Below, piece by piece: positions 42,185-51,884 of a stretch of DNA of 64,000 bases. This stretch comes from Bacillus pumilus (lineage in GTDB: Bacteria > Bacillota > Bacilli > Bacillales > Bacillaceae). A model generated the notes under the pieces. That model was not told the origin of the DNA and searched no databases. It was given only the letters and a program-made list of their open reading frames with translations. The first letter of the stretch is position 1, and the number at the start of each line of letters is the position of its first letter. The DNA is taken from positions 156,147 through 220,146 of the forward strand of contig MKZN01000005.1 in assembly GCA_001938995.1 (NCBI GenBank), written 5' to 3'. The position numbers were made by a program, and so were the translations under genes.

Positions 42185-43102
42185 GTGGCAAATTATATGG
42201 TATTCGATATAGGGGGCACGAGAACGAAATATGGCGTAATGGATGAGGCTGGAGAGTTCATGGCAGAGGGGGACTATAAAACGAACTGTCTTCAACTAGA
42301 GCCGTTTTTAGAGGCAATCGAGGATGTGGTGAAGCTTTATCAAAAAACTTGGGAGGTGCAAGGAATCGCTATCAGCCTTCCTGGTTTTGTAGACAGTCAA
42401 ACAGGTTACACCGAATTTGCAGGTGCTGTTATTGCTCTCAATGGTCAGAATGTCAAAACACTTCTAGAAAAACGAACGTCCCTTCGTGTGGAAGTGGAAA
42501 ATGATGCGAACTGTGCAGCCTTAGCCGAAAAAATAAGTGGTCACGCCAAAAAGTGTGACAACTTTGTCTGTATGACGATTGGCACAGGTGTGGGCGGCGG
42601 AATTTTTGCTGGCGGACAGCTTGTGCGCGGGGCATCCTATCGTGGCGGAGAGTTTGGCATGATGCTAACGGAAACGGAAAATGGACAATTTACGACACTC
42701 AATAGCAGTGCATCAACTGCTGGTTTGATTCGAAGTTTTAAAGAAAAGCAAGGAATTCCGCATAGCGTACCAATAGAAGGTAAAATGATCTTTGAACAGG
42801 CAAAATGTGATCCTGAGATCCAAACGATGATTGAGCAATGGTACAAACGTATGGCTATCGGCATCTATAATATCGCGACCGTTCTTAATCCGGAAAAAAT
42901 TTTAATTGGCGGTGGTGTGAGTGGACGATCAGATTTGATTCCTAACATCGACAAACATTTACATACACTACATGCTTGGAAGGACATCCAGGTGAAGATT
43001 GAGGCTTGTTACCACCTGAATCAGGCAGGGATGAAGGGAGCTTTGTATCATTTCTTAATGAAAGAAAAAAAGATCGATTCATCAAAAAAACCGATACATT
43101 GA
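42185..43102 (+). CDS. ROK-family sugar kinase
   Basis: 305-residue ROK protein. ATP site FDIGGTRTKYGV at the N-terminus, VENDANCAALAE (about 98-109, catalytic Asp) and [17 protein letters not shown]. The ROK zinc motif CxCGxxGCxE is absent; the equivalent stretch reads GGEFGMMLTETENG. That favours a beta-glucoside- or N-acetylmannosamine-kinase-like specificity over glucokinase, but the substrate cannot be assigned. GTG 42185 follows AGGAGGGG. It is not part of the B. subtilis gene order as I recall it. A partial cre-like site lies upstream. Confidence 0.85.
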   Translation: MANYMVFDIGGTRTKYGVMDEAGEFMAEGDYKTNCLQLEPFLEAIEDVVKLYQKTWEVQGIAISLPGFVDSQTGYTEFAGAVIALNGQNVKTLLEKRTSLRVEVENDANCAALAEKISGHAKKCDNFVCMTIGTGVGGGIFAGGQLVRGASYRGGEFGMMLTETENGQFTTLNSSASTAGLIRSFKEKQGIPHSVPIEGKMIFEQAKCDPEIQTMIEQWYKRMAIGIYNIATVLNPEKILIGGGVSGRSDLIPNIDKHLHTLHAWKDIQVKIEACYHLNQAGMKGALYHFLMKEKKIDSSKKPIH

Positions 43103-43118
43103 AGTATCGGCTTTTTTA
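43085..43118. terminator. Bidirectional terminator overlapping the ROK kinase stop
   Basis: AAAAAACCGATAC and GTATCGGCTTTTTT form a stem that begins inside the last codons of the ROK kinase. With T-runs on both strands it also serves convergent yqfW. Confidence 0.88.
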
Positions 43119-43128
43119 ATTTGTAGTA

Positions 43129-43707
43129 TTAATAGGCGGCTTCTAGCTTTTTTTCATATTGCTTGATCCACTGAGCCGCTTCTAGCCAGTGATTGACGCG
43201 GATAATTCTATCATCAGTTGGCATTTGATTGTATGGTGAATTAAATAGAATGACTGGAATGTCTGCTTCTTTTGCAATCATTGAGGCATTGCCATGATGA
43301 TCCTCGAAAAACACATCAATATTGTGTTTTTGAACAGCCTCCAGTTTATGATGTCCACCAACGAGTTCAATGTCATCATAGTGCACCTGGTGTTCCTGAA
43401 ACCACGTGTAAGTAACATCTGTGAGGTGTTGCCTTCTAGCTGTGATATAAATCAGTTTGTGGTGCTCTTTCAGTTGATTCAAGATGTCTATTGCACCGTC
43501 AGCAGGCTTCGCCTGTTTATAAATAAGAGGCTCATGCTGATCCATCCAGCCCCAAAATTCTTCATTTGAAATCTTTAAAAGCTTCGTCAAGTCATATTCT
43601 GTCATATCATCTAGTGTAATGGCACATTGAAACGACTTATTTAAGTAGGGAACAAAGGTGTCCTGTGCCGTCACTGTGCCATCAATATCAATTCCTAAAC
43701 GTAACAT
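43129..43707 (-). CDS. yqfW: Putative nucleotidase YqfW (HAD superfamily)
   Basis: 192-residue HAD-like hydrolase of the 5'-nucleotidase YqfW family. HAD motif I is GIDIDGTVT at 5-13, motif II IYITARR near 92, and the DVFFEDHHGNASMI region supplies the late acidic motif. Probably dephosphorylates nucleotides, with substrate unknown. ATG 43707 follows GAGGAGTG and gives the usual N-terminus LRLGIDIDGT; the frame is open further upstream but without homology. Confidence 0.88.
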   Translation of the reverse strand: MLRLGIDIDGTVTAQDTFVPYLNKSFQCAITLDDMTEYDLTKLLKISNEEFWGWMDQHEPLIYKQAKPADGAIDILNQLKEHHKLIYITARRQHLTDVTYTWFQEHQVHYDDIELVGGHHKLEAVQKHNIDVFFEDHHGNASMIAKEADIPVILFNSPYNQMPTDDRIIRVNHWLEAAQWIKQYEKKLEAAY

Positions 43708-43846
43708 GCCCACACTCCTCGTATTTATCCTCTTAAAGTGTAACATAATCAATTCACAATTCCAGTAAGTTTTAGCAAACATGAAACAGACATTTTTGCT
43801 CATACTAAAAAAGCTCCTTTCTATTAACCAAAAGGGGGAATCGATC

Positions 43847-44209
43847 ATGGAAAGAGACGAAGATGTTAAACGATATGACCGTGAAATCGACACACAGTTT
43901 AGTCATGATGATGGCTATCTAGAGGAAACGGCTGCTGAAATCACAGAGCCATACCAGGCATCAAGAGATCGAGAAGACAGACATGTCCGCGACCAAGTAG
44001 GCGACAAATCAGGCGGTAAGGGGATAGGTTATACAGCACTTGCGATAGCGATTATCTCATTATTTGTCATGCCGGTGCTATTAGGGGTAGCGGCAATCGT
44101 TGTAGGTTATATGGCAAGAAGAAAAGGAGCACAAGGGCTTGGCGGGTGGTCAATTGGGATCGGGATTGTTTCCGTCATCCTAGGAATTTTTATCACCCCG
44201 TTCTTTTAA
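43847..44209 (+). CDS. yqfX: Membrane protein YqfX
   Basis: 120 residues. The charged, acidic N-terminal half (RDREDRHVRDQVGD) is cytoplasmic, followed by two close transmembrane helices (about 66-88 and 100-118) linked by ARRKGAQGLGGWS, the DUF4190-like pattern. AAAGGGGG precedes the ATG. Function unknown. It lies in the same position as yqfX in B. subtilis, between yqfW and ispG, and ends at a bidirectional terminator. Confidence 0.8.
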   Translation: MERDEDVKRYDREIDTQFSHDDGYLEETAAEITEPYQASRDREDRHVRDQVGDKSGGKGIGYTALAIAIISLFVMPVLLGVAAIVVGYMARRKGAQGLGGWSIGIGIVSVILGIFITPFF

Positions 44210-44219
44210 GAAGAACATT

Positions 44220-44250
44220 AAAACGCCTGACATCACTGTCAGGCGTTTTT
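44220..44250. terminator. Bidirectional terminator between yqfX and ispG
   Basis: AAAACGCCTGAC and GTCAGGCGTTTTT with a 6-base loop, between convergent genes. Confidence 0.92.
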
Positions 44251-44251
44251 C

Positions 44252-45367
44252 TTATGCATTTGCATGTTTTGCTTTTTCAGCTTCCATTTTTGCATAGTGT
44301 TCTTCAGCAATTTTGTCGATTTCTTTTTTCAGCTCTTCAACCATTGTTTCCTCAGGTACTTTACGAACGATTTCCCCTTTACGGAACAGAAGACCCTCAC
44401 CTCTAGCGCCTGCGATTCCGATATCTGCCTCACGGGCTTCACCAGGACCGTTAACAGCGCAGCCGAGAACAGCTACTTTGATAGGTGCTTTAATTTTAGA
44501 AATATATTCTTCCACTTCATTTGCAATACTAATGAGATCAATTTCAATTCTTCCACATGTTGGGCAAGAAATGAGTGTCGCTGCGTTTGATGCGAGACCA
44601 AACGATTTCAATAACTCACGTGCCACTTTTACCTCTTCCACTGGGTCAGCACTTAATGAAATACGAAGGGTGTTACCAATCCCCATATTTAAAATAGCGC
44701 CAAGACCAGCCGCACTTTTTACCGTTCCTGCAAACAAAGTACCGGACTCAGTAATACCAAGGTGAAGGGGGTAGTCAAATGCTTTTGCAGCTTTTTCATA
44801 CGCCTCAATCGCAAGGTTGACATCAGATGCTTTCATACTGACAATGATGTCATGAAAATCAAGGTCCTCTAAAATTTTAATGTGATGCAGTGCACTTTCG
44901 ACCATACCATCTGCTGTTGGGTAGCCGTATTTATCAAGAATTTTCTTCTCTAATGAGCCGGCGTTTACCCCAATCCGAATCGGAATGCCTTTTTCTTTTG
45001 CGGCTTTGACAACGGCCTCGACTTTTTCTCGTCTGCCGATGTTACCTGGGTTGATTCGAATTTTGTCTGCACCCGCTTCAATGGCTTTTAGTGCAAGTTT
45101 GTAATCAAAATGAATATCGACTACTAGGGGAATATCGATTTGTTTTTTTATGTCTGCGATGGCATTTGCTGCCCGCTCGTCAGGACATGCGACACGAACG
45201 ATTTGACAACCTGCTTCTTCAAGTCGTTTAATTTCAGCAACTGTCGCTTCGACATCATGCGTTTTGGTTGTTGCCATACTTTGAATCACAACCTCATTAT
45301 TTCCACCTATAGTTAAAGGTCCTACTTTTACTGGACGCGTTTTTGTACGATGTGTGACTTCACTCAC
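44252..45367 (-). CDS. ispG: 4-hydroxy-3-methylbut-2-en-1-yl diphosphate synthase IspG
   Basis: 371-residue iron-sulfur enzyme (yqfY) of the MEP isoprenoid pathway, converting MEcPP to HMBPP, the substrate of IspH. It has an N-terminal TIM barrel ([22 protein letters not shown]) and a C-terminal cluster domain with SCPTCGR (two Cys) and [11 protein letters not shown] (third Cys). GTG 45367 has AAGGAGCG about 8 bases upstream. A bidirectional terminator follows. Confidence 0.96.
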   Translation of the reverse strand: MSEVTHRTKTRPVKVGPLTIGGNNEVVIQSMATTKTHDVEATVAEIKRLEEAGCQIVRVACPDERAANAIADIKKQIDIPLVVDIHFDYKLALKAIEAGADKIRINPGNIGRREKVEAVVKAAKEKGIPIRIGVNAGSLEKKILDKYGYPTADGMVESALHHIKILEDLDFHDIIVSMKASDVNLAIEAYEKAAKAFDYPLHLGITESGTLFAGTVKSAAGLGAILNMGIGNTLRISLSADPVEEVKVARELLKSFGLASNAATLISCPTCGRIEIDLISIANEVEEYISKIKAPIKVAVLGCAVNGPGEAREADIGIAGARGEGLLFRKGEIVRKVPEETMVEELKKEIDKIAEEHYAKMEAEKAKHANA

Positions 45368-45473
45368 TTGTCAATCGCTCCTTCGGATACACGCAATTCA
45401 TTTGCAGTGTACGACGTGTTTTACATTTCATATTGTAACAGTCTCTTTGTATGAAAGACAAGGAATTAACGTT

Positions 45474-45776
45474 TTATCTCTCATAGACCGGAAATTTATA
45501 GGTGCTTCCTGCCCGTATGTCGTTCGCTTTCACACCTTGGTTTAGTTCTTCAAAATCTTCGATGACCTCATCAATAGGCTTACTTGTATGTACGATGGAA
45601 ACAACAGTTTGACCTTGTTTGACCGTGAGCGTCTTGTACGCTTTTTGATCAGATGAATGAAAAGCACTTACAGGAGTAGCAGGGTCCTCTTGATGAGGAA
45701 TGGTACCGTGTTTCAAATCAAAAAAAATTATAAAGAGCACAAACAAACTAATCAGTAAAAAAAGTATTCGCCGCAT
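45474..45776 (-). CDS. yqfZ: Membrane-anchored LysM-like protein YqfZ
   Basis: 100-residue protein with an N-terminal transmembrane anchor (about 4-20, ILFLLISLFVLFIIFF) and a small outward domain containing LTVKQGQTVVSIVH and LNQGVKANDIRAGSTYKFPV, which resembles a LysM fold. It may bind peptidoglycan. In B. subtilis yqfZ neighbours ispG in the same way. A CATACACT at 45806-45813 (minus strand) resembles a sigma-E -10. yqgA, which follows in B. subtilis, is absent here. Confidence 0.75.
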   Translation of the reverse strand: MRRILFLLISLFVLFIIFFDLKHGTIPHQEDPATPVSAFHSSDQKAYKTLTVKQGQTVVSIVHTSKPIDEVIEDFEELNQGVKANDIRAGSTYKFPVYER

Positions 45777-45898
45777 ATCATCACCGCTTTTAAGATTTTA
45801 CTTCAAGTGTATGCATGTCCTGAAATGATAGAACCAAAAAGGGTGGATGGGCTAAAGCCATATGATCTAGCTTGTTCTAGCAAGACTTGTAACAGAAC

Positions 45899-45925
45899 GA
45901 AAAAAACCACTTAGACAAGTGGTTT
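45899..45925 (-). terminator. Terminator after yqgB
   Basis: AAACCACTT and AAGTGGTTT pair around a 4-base loop. On the minus strand a T7 run follows, directly after the yqgB stop codon. Confidence 0.87.
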
Positions 45926-46676
45926 ATTTTTTAGCAGGGATTTCTTTTAGGACGAGATATAAAAAGATAAAGTTAATCGCCCAATTTAGTAAGAATGAGT
46001 TCGCAACAGGGGTTTTTAATGCGCTCATGATAGCAAAAAAGACCGTTGTCAGTGTAAGGGAGTAAGCTGAGAGTTTCCATAGCATTTGAAAGGAAAGCTC
46101 TTTTTGCTGCATCCGCTTCATCAATGTACCAAGCATCGCAAGGAACGTCGCACTGATAAACATGAGAGCCGCAGTTGAAAGGTAGAGCAAGACACATATG
46201 ACCGGAATAATGATCGCTTGGTTTTGTTTCATTACGTTGATGAGTTCATCTTTTGAGAGTGTACCGCCAAGGAGCTGGTAAGGTACATCAGTCATTTGTC
46301 CACCAATGGAAATGACCGCTTTGTCCTTTAATAAGGCAATGGCTGTTTGTTTTGTTTCAATCTCGCTTGTCTTTATTTTTTCAGCAGGATCAAAGAAGAT
46401 GGTGATGCCGTTTTCTTCTTTTTCTATCGGTGTCTTTTGATCAGCTTGAAGCTGTCCCTTTTCAATTGAAAAATCAGGTAAATCTTTTTTGATCACTTGC
46501 TGGAATCCAGACATCGCATGCGAAATCTCTTGACTCATATGATAGCCTTGAGGAACAGCTGCGATAATGGAAAGAAGAAAAATGAACAAAATGGCTTTCC
46601 CAATCCCAGTAAAGCGTGCTCTAGCAATATCTTTTGGTGAATAAATTCCTTTTACTAATAAACTAAATACGTTCAA
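45924..46676 (-). CDS. yqgB: DUF1189 membrane protein YqgB
   Basis: About 250 residues. One N-terminal transmembrane helix (about 25-45), an extracytoplasmic domain (about 50-155), and three C-terminal helices (about 158-245), the DUF1189 pattern. The motif [18 protein letters not shown] lies near the N-terminus. TTG 46676 is preferred because AGGAAG is about 8 bases upstream; the in-frame GTG 46685 overlaps that site. Function unknown. Divergent from yqgC. Confidence 0.82.
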   Translation of the reverse strand: MNVFSLLVKGIYSPKDIARARFTGIGKAILFIFLLSIIAAVPQGYHMSQEISHAMSGFQQVIKKDLPDFSIEKGQLQADQKTPIEKEENGITIFFDPAEKIKTSEIETKQTAIALLKDKAVISIGGQMTDVPYQLLGGTLSKDELINVMKQNQAIIIPVICVLLYLSTAALMFISATFLAMLGTLMKRMQQKELSFQMLWKLSAYSLTLTTVFFAIMSALKTPVANSFLLNWAINFIFLYLVLKEIPAKK

Positions 46677-46819
46677 CCGTTTCACTTCCTACATTCATTT
46701 CTGTTTCTCATATTGTATCAATGTCTATCCATCAAGTACAAGTATCGTCCTCGGCGCTGGTTAAGATGGAGGGATTAAGGCATAATGAAGACAGCATGAT
46801 CAAAAGGAGGGTCCTCGAC

Positions 46820-47305
46820 TTGGATGTGCTGTATTGGATTCTGATAGTGTGTGCATTTATGATTGCGTTTGTTGGCCTAGTTTATCCCATTATCCCTAGT
46901 GTTGTTTTTATCGTTCTCGGGTTTATCCTATATGGGTTTTTTTTCAGCTTCGAACCGCTCACGCTGTCATTTTGGCTCATTCAAGCTATGTTTACAGCCG
47001 TCTTATTTGCAGCTGATTATGTTTCAAACCTCATTGGTGTGAAGCGTTTTGGTGGTAGTCGAGCGGCGATTTGGGGAAGCACAATTGGTTTGTTAATCGG
47101 TCCATTTGTGATTCCGATTGCGGGTATAATTATTGGTCCATTTATCGGCAGTGTTCTTGCAGAGCTACTTGTTCATCGAAAAGATATGAAGACAAGTGTG
47201 AAAGTAGGATTAGGATCATTGATTGGGTTTGTGTCAGGCGTCTTTGCAAAGGGGCTCATTCAAGCACTGATGCTAGCCATCTTTTTATTCTACGTGCTTC
47301 GCTAA
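46820..47305 (+). CDS. yqgC: DUF456 membrane protein YqgC
   Basis: 161-residue membrane protein with four or five helices and Gly-rich turns. The DUF456 signature [19 protein letters not shown] is followed by [13 protein letters not shown] and a C-terminal helix. TTG 46820 follows AAAGGAGG with 9-base spacing; the open frame upstream is not homologous. Function unknown. It precedes sodA, as in B. subtilis. No convincing terminator separates them. Confidence 0.85.
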   Translation: MDVLYWILIVCAFMIAFVGLVYPIIPSVVFIVLGFILYGFFFSFEPLTLSFWLIQAMFTAVLFAADYVSNLIGVKRFGGSRAAIWGSTIGLLIGPFVIPIAGIIIGPFIGSVLAELLVHRKDMKTSVKVGLGSLIGFVSGVFAKGLIQALMLAIFLFYVLR

Positions 47306-47488
47306 ACCTAAAAAAAGTGTTTAAAACTCTTTTTAAAGGGCTAAATACAAAATAATCGCTGAAATGTTTCAGTTCATGAGCAATAACATTGAAACAAGCT
47401 GTTTCTTTTGATACTCTTTGAGTAGGGTGAATTGCTTGCTAATAAAGGAAGCATTTCAGTACATACATTTCTAAGGAGGAATTTAACC

Positions 47489-48097
47489 ATGGCTTTTAAA
47501 CTTCCAGAATTACCATATGCTTACGATGCATTAGAACCACATATCGACAAGGAAACAATGACGATTCACCACACGAAACACCATAACACTTATGTGACAA
47601 ACTTAAACAAAGCAATCGAAGGTGTATCAGGTCTTGAAGATCAATCAATTGAAGAGCTAGTGGCTAACTTGAACTCTGTGCCTGAGAATATCCGTACAGC
47701 AGTACGTAACAACGGCGGAGGTCATGCAAACCATTCATTATTCTGGACGCTTCTTTCACCTAATGGCGGCGGCGCACCAACTGGTGAACTTGCAGATGCC
47801 ATCGAAAAAGAATTAGGTGGATTAGAAAAATTCAAATCTGATTTCGCTGCAGCAGCTACAGGACGCTTTGGTTCTGGTTGGGCATGGCTTGTTGTCAATA
47901 ATGGCAAACTTGAAATCACAAGTACACCAAACCAAGATTCTCCTTTAACTGAAGGGAAAGCACCAATTCTAGGATTAGACGTTTGGGAGCATGCATACTA
48001 CCTAAACTACCAAAACCGTCGTCCTGATTACATTTCAGCATTCTGGAATGTGGTCAATTGGGATGAAGTCGCTCGCCTTTACAGCGAAGCTAAATAA
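47489..48097 (+). CDS. sodA: Manganese superoxide dismutase
   Basis: 202-residue superoxide dismutase that detoxifies superoxide in the cytoplasm. Metal ligands are His in IHHTKHH, His in NHSLFWTLL, and Asp/His in [11 protein letters not shown] near 163-167. Gly and Gln positions (GGGHANHS) fit the Mn form. AAGGAGG precedes the ATG. Upstream are two inverted repeats and weak promoter elements (TTGAAA at 47389; a sigma-B-like GTTTAA-N13-GGGCTA at 47319-47343), none conclusive. Confidence 0.97.
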   Translation: MAFKLPELPYAYDALEPHIDKETMTIHHTKHHNTYVTNLNKAIEGVSGLEDQSIEELVANLNSVPENIRTAVRNNGGGHANHSLFWTLLSPNGGGAPTGELADAIEKELGGLEKFKSDFAAAATGRFGSGWAWLVVNNGKLEITSTPNQDSPLTEGKAPILGLDVWEHAYYLNYQNRRPDYISAFWNVVNWDEVARLYSEAK

Positions 48098-48117
48098 ATC
48101 AATGTTTTGAATGATTA

Positions 48118-48146
48118 GACCTGCTCTCATGAGAGCGGGTCTTTTT
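48118..48146 (+). terminator. Terminator after sodA
   Basis: GACCTGCTCT and AGAGCGGGTC (one G-U) around a 4-base loop, followed by TTTTT. Confidence 0.9.
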
Positions 48147-48221
48147 ATATTTTCCCTCCTTTTTTTACATATCTGCCTTTTGATGAGACAGACTATTGTG
48201 TAGAAAAGGAGAATGAAGTGT

Positions 48222-49508
48222 ATGAGCAGATTAAAAAAAATGTTTGGGGAGATGGATGTCACAAGAGATTTATTGCTCCTCCTGACGATTGGCGGATTGT
48301 ACGCACTTGCCATTGCGCTTTCGAATACGTTTGTGAACGTGTATTTATGGAAACAATCTGGGCGATTTACCGATCTTGCGATTTATAACTTGGCGATTGT
48401 TGTTCTTCAGCCCATCACTTTTTTAATTGCTGGAAAGCTCGCCAAAAAAATAGACCGGGCATTTGTCCTTCGCTTTGGGGTCATGTTCTTAGCTGCTTTT
48501 TATTTAATTGTATTACTGGCAGGAGAACAAGCCGCCGCTCGACTTGTTTTATTAGGCAGTGTTCTAGGAATTGGCTATGGGTTTTACTGGCTTGCTTTTA
48601 ACGTGCTCACCTTTGAGATTACTGAACCTGAAACGAGAGATTTTTTCAATGGGTTTTTAGGTGTTCTCACGTCCACAGCTGGTATGATCGGTCCATTGGT
48701 TGCTGGGATTGTCATTTCTCAATTAACGGATGATACAGGTTATACCGTCATTTTTACATTGTCACTGATTTTATTTTCGTTAGCGGTCGTGATGAGTTTT
48801 TTCCTTAAGAGAAGGCAATCAAAAGGCAAGTTTATGGTCAAACAAATTTGGAGAGAGCGGCATGCTGATGAGAATTGGCGTAAGATTACATCAGCTCATT
48901 TTTTTCAGGGATTACGAGAAGGTGTGTTTGTCTTTTTAATTAGTGTCTTTGTGTTTATTGCGACAAACAGTGAGCTTGCTCTTGGCACATTTGGTCTTGT
49001 GAATTCAGGTGTCGCCTTCTTCACTTACTTTTTCGCTACTCGTTTGATTAAGAAAAAATGGAGAAAAAAAGCAATCATGTTTGGCGGGCTTATTCTCTAT
49101 GGCGCACTATTCCTCATTGTGTTTCGCCTGTCCTATGTATCGCTTCTCATGTATGCGGTGGCGATTGCCATCGGTTACCCTTTATTGCTTGTTCCATATG
49201 TGTCTTTGACATATGATGTGATCGGTCATGCTAGGTATGCGAGAAAAGCCAGAATAGAATATATTGTGGTCAGAGAATTATTTTTAAATGCGGGACGTAT
49301 TTGTTCCATTATCTTGTTTCTTTTATCTGTCACACTACTAGGCGATGAGCTTGGAATCCCAGCATCACTCATTGTACTAGGAGCAGGTCACACCCTCATC
49401 TATTATTTTGTAAAAGACATTCATTTGAAAGAAAAAGCAGCAGAGATGAATGAAGCTGACGGACAAAAGCCGGTATCTCACACGAATCTTATGAAGGGAG
49501 AAAGGTAA
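48222..49508 (+). CDS. yqgE: Major facilitator superfamily transporter YqgE
   Basis: 428-residue membrane protein with about twelve transmembrane helices in two halves, separated by a basic loop (about 200-230). It belongs to the MFS, and the substrate is unknown. ATG 48222 has AAAGGAG about 9 bases upstream, while ATG 48213 lies directly on it. It sits between sodA and pbpA as in B. subtilis and may be co-transcribed with pbpA, though a terminator-like hairpin intervenes. Confidence 0.88.
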   Translation: MSRLKKMFGEMDVTRDLLLLLTIGGLYALAIALSNTFVNVYLWKQSGRFTDLAIYNLAIVVLQPITFLIAGKLAKKIDRAFVLRFGVMFLAAFYLIVLLAGEQAAARLVLLGSVLGIGYGFYWLAFNVLTFEITEPETRDFFNGFLGVLTSTAGMIGPLVAGIVISQLTDDTGYTVIFTLSLILFSLAVVMSFFLKRRQSKGKFMVKQIWRERHADENWRKITSAHFFQGLREGVFVFLISVFVFIATNSELALGTFGLVNSGVAFFTYFFATRLIKKKWRKKAIMFGGLILYGALFLIVFRLSYVSLLMYAVAIAIGYPLLLVPYVSLTYDVIGHARYARKARIEYIVVRELFLNAGRICSIILFLLSVTLLGDELGIPASLIVLGAGHTLIYYFVKDIHLKEKAAEMNEADGQKPVSHTNLMKGER

Positions 49509-49569
49509 TGATCTTACCATTTGAACATCGAATTTCTAGATAAATCATAGAAAAACCGCTAAAATAATG

Positions 49570-49606
49570 ATGGCACCTTTTAGACAAAAGGGGTGCCATT
49601 TCTTTC
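49570..49606 (+). terminator. Terminator between yqgE and pbpA
   Basis: ATGGCACC/TTTT and AAAA/GGGGTGCCAT form a stem with a two-base bulge, followed by TTCTTTCTT. Confidence 0.75.
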
Positions 49607-49627
49607 TTGATAGGAAAAGGTGATGTG

Positions 49628-51763
49628 ATGAGAAACAAGAAAAACAATAAAGACGCGAAGGAAGGGCGCAAAACACTTCCACTTCGGCTCAATTTATTAT
49701 TTTTGGCTGCATTCATTATTTTTACCGGTGTTGTTGTCAGACTCGGATTTGTGCAAATTGTCAATGGAGAAGACTACAAAAAGCAAGCGGAAAAACAAGA
49801 GGATGTCAACATCAGCTCTTCAGCTCCGCGAGGGAAAATGTATGATCGAAACTATAATACAATCGTCAGCAATAAAGCGCTCAATGCCATTACTTATACG
49901 AGAACCTCAACCACCTCTCAAGAAGAGCGTCTCAATGTGGCAAGAAAACTAGCAGATATGATTCAAGTCAGCACGAAAAAAATCACAGAACGCGATAAAA
50001 AAGATTTTTGGATTTTAACCCATCCAAATGAAGCGAAAAAGCTTGTCGAAAAGGAATCGAAATTAAAGGGTGACGACAAACTTTCTGATGATCAATTATA
50101 TGAACTTCAACTCAAGCGCATCACAGACAACGAATTAGATCAGCTCACTAAAAAAGACTTACAGGTGCTTGCGATTAAAAGGCAGATGGATGCTGGATAT
50201 GCCCTGACGCCTCAATTTATTAAAAACGAAGATGTGAAGCCAAGCGAGATTGCTTACGTGTCTGAGCATTTGGACGAGCTTCCGGGCGTGGATGTCACGA
50301 TAGACTGGGCACGTAGTTACCCTTATAAAGGGTTGCTCCGTAGTTTGCTCGGTAGTGTATCTTCAAGTGATGAAGGTCTTCCGCAATCACTGCTAGAGCA
50401 TTATCTGTCACTCGGCTATAGCCGGAATGACCGTGTCGGAAAAAGCTATCTCGAATTACAATATGAAGATGTCCTTCAAGGTCAGAAGGAAAAAGAGCAG
50501 AGTACAACTGATAAAGACGGTCATGTGAAAAGCTCTAAAGTATTAACAGAAGGAAAAAGTGGGAAAGACCTTGTGCTGACAATTGATATTCAGCTACAAA
50601 AAGCCGTTGAAGACATCATAGAAAAGAACTTAAGAAGTGCGAAGCAAAGAGGTGGAACGGAGCTTCTGGATCGTGCATTTGTGGTGATGATGGACCCGAG
50701 AAATGGAGAGGTTCTTTCTATTGCCGGTAAACAGATTACGAACAAAAACGGAAAGTATAAATTCGATGATTATGCGCTTGGCACCATGACCTCATCATAT
50801 GCAATGGGCTCTTCAGTGAAAGGGGCAACGATCCTTACAGGATATCAAACAGGCGTGATTGATATTGGCAGCACCCAGTATGATGAACCGCTGTATATTG
50901 CTCAATCTCCGCCAAAGAAATCCTATCAAAACATGGGGCTCATTAATGACTTAACTGCACTAGAACGTTCATCAAACGTTTATATGTTCAAAACAGCAAT
51001 CGCGATCGGGAAAGGAGAGTACCGAAAAAATCAGCCACTTCCAATTGATACGAAAGCATTTGATACGTTCCGTTACAATTTCAGTAAATTTGGTCTTGGG
51101 GTGGAAACAGGTATTGATCTTCCTAACGAAGCGACTGGTTTTAAAGGAACGTCTACACAATCAGGGCTTTTGCTTGACTATGCCATTGGACAATATGATA
51201 CATTTACACCGCTTCAAATGGCGCAATACGTCTCTACTATTGCAAATGACGGGTACCGTTTACGACCGCAGCTTGTGAAAGAAGTCAGAGAGCCAGATCC
51301 CAAGCGCGGTATTGGCGCCGTGACGGAAGCAGTCAAGCCAGATGTCTTGAATAAGCTTGATATGACAAGTGAAGAAATCAAGCGTGTGCAGCAAGGGTTT
51401 AAGCTCGTCATGCAAAACCCAAGAGGGACGGCTTATACGAACTTTGGTCACAAAAAGTACAATCCAGCTGGAAAAACGGGAACCGCTCAGTCTTTTTATG
51501 ACGGTCCAATCAAAAGCAAACGAGGCACACCCACATACAACACGACACTTGTGGCGTATGCTCCTGCTGATAACCCTGAAGTAGCCATTTCAGTTGTTGT
51601 CCCGTGGGTGTATCAAAATTACAATCAGCGTTATGGGATTACAAATGAAATCGGTGAACAAGTATTAGATCAATACTTTGAGCTGAAATCAAAACAAGAA
51701 AACAACAACACTCAAGAGAAAAACAAAAATAAAATTGAAAACGAAGCAGAAACAAATGACTAG
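49628..51763 (+). CDS. pbpA: Penicillin-binding protein 2A (PbpA), transpeptidase
   Basis: 711-residue class B PBP that cross-links peptidoglycan during side-wall elongation. It has a short basic N-terminus, one transmembrane anchor (about 24-45), a dimerisation domain with RGKMYDRNYNTIVSN, and a transpeptidase domain. Active-site motifs are SSVK (nucleophile Ser near 397), SSN (RSSNVYMF) and KTG (AGKTGTAQS near 615). The Asn/Lys/Glu-rich tail is low complexity. ATG 49628 follows AAAAGGTGATGTG. Confidence 0.94.
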   Translation: MRNKKNNKDAKEGRKTLPLRLNLLFLAAFIIFTGVVVRLGFVQIVNGEDYKKQAEKQEDVNISSSAPRGKMYDRNYNTIVSNKALNAITYTRTSTTSQEERLNVARKLADMIQVSTKKITERDKKDFWILTHPNEAKKLVEKESKLKGDDKLSDDQLYELQLKRITDNELDQLTKKDLQVLAIKRQMDAGYALTPQFIKNEDVKPSEIAYVSEHLDELPGVDVTIDWARSYPYKGLLRSLLGSVSSSDEGLPQSLLEHYLSLGYSRNDRVGKSYLELQYEDVLQGQKEKEQSTTDKDGHVKSSKVLTEGKSGKDLVLTIDIQLQKAVEDIIEKNLRSAKQRGGTELLDRAFVVMMDPRNGEVLSIAGKQITNKNGKYKFDDYALGTMTSSYAMGSSVKGATILTGYQTGVIDIGSTQYDEPLYIAQSPPKKSYQNMGLINDLTALERSSNVYMFKTAIAIGKGEYRKNQPLPIDTKAFDTFRYNFSKFGLGVETGIDLPNEATGFKGTSTQSGLLLDYAIGQYDTFTPLQMAQYVSTIANDGYRLRPQLVKEVREPDPKRGIGAVTEAVKPDVLNKLDMTSEEIKRVQQGFKLVMQNPRGTAYTNFGHKKYNPAGKTGTAQSFYDGPIKSKRGTPTYNTTLVAYAPADNPEVAISVVVPWVYQNYNQRYGITNEIGEQVLDQYFELKSKQENNNTQEKNKNKIENEAETND

Positions 51764-51776
51764 GTCTTTGATAGGT

Positions 51777-51807
51777 AAAAACGCTCACTTTTTGTGGGCG
51801 TTTTTTT
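51777..51807 (+). terminator. Terminator after pbpA
   Basis: AAAAACGCTCAC and GTGGGCGTTTTT (one G-U) with a short T-rich loop, ending in T7. Confidence 0.9.
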
Positions 51808-51884
51808 ATATTTTCTTCAAATTTTTCGATATAAATTGACAAAAACCACAAAAAACCCCGCAATTTCTCTACAATACGCCGACA

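Noticed and set aside
43708..43893. Upstream extension of yqfW
   Set aside because: No homology to the family, and the family N-terminus begins at ATG 43707 behind GGAGTG.
44313..44765. 150-residue plus-strand frame opposite ispG
   Set aside because: Entirely antisense to ispG, whose iron-sulfur motifs are intact; no ribosome-binding site.
49489..49764. Minus-strand frame over the yqgE-pbpA junction
   Set aside because: Overlaps two genes and a terminator hairpin, with no start signals.
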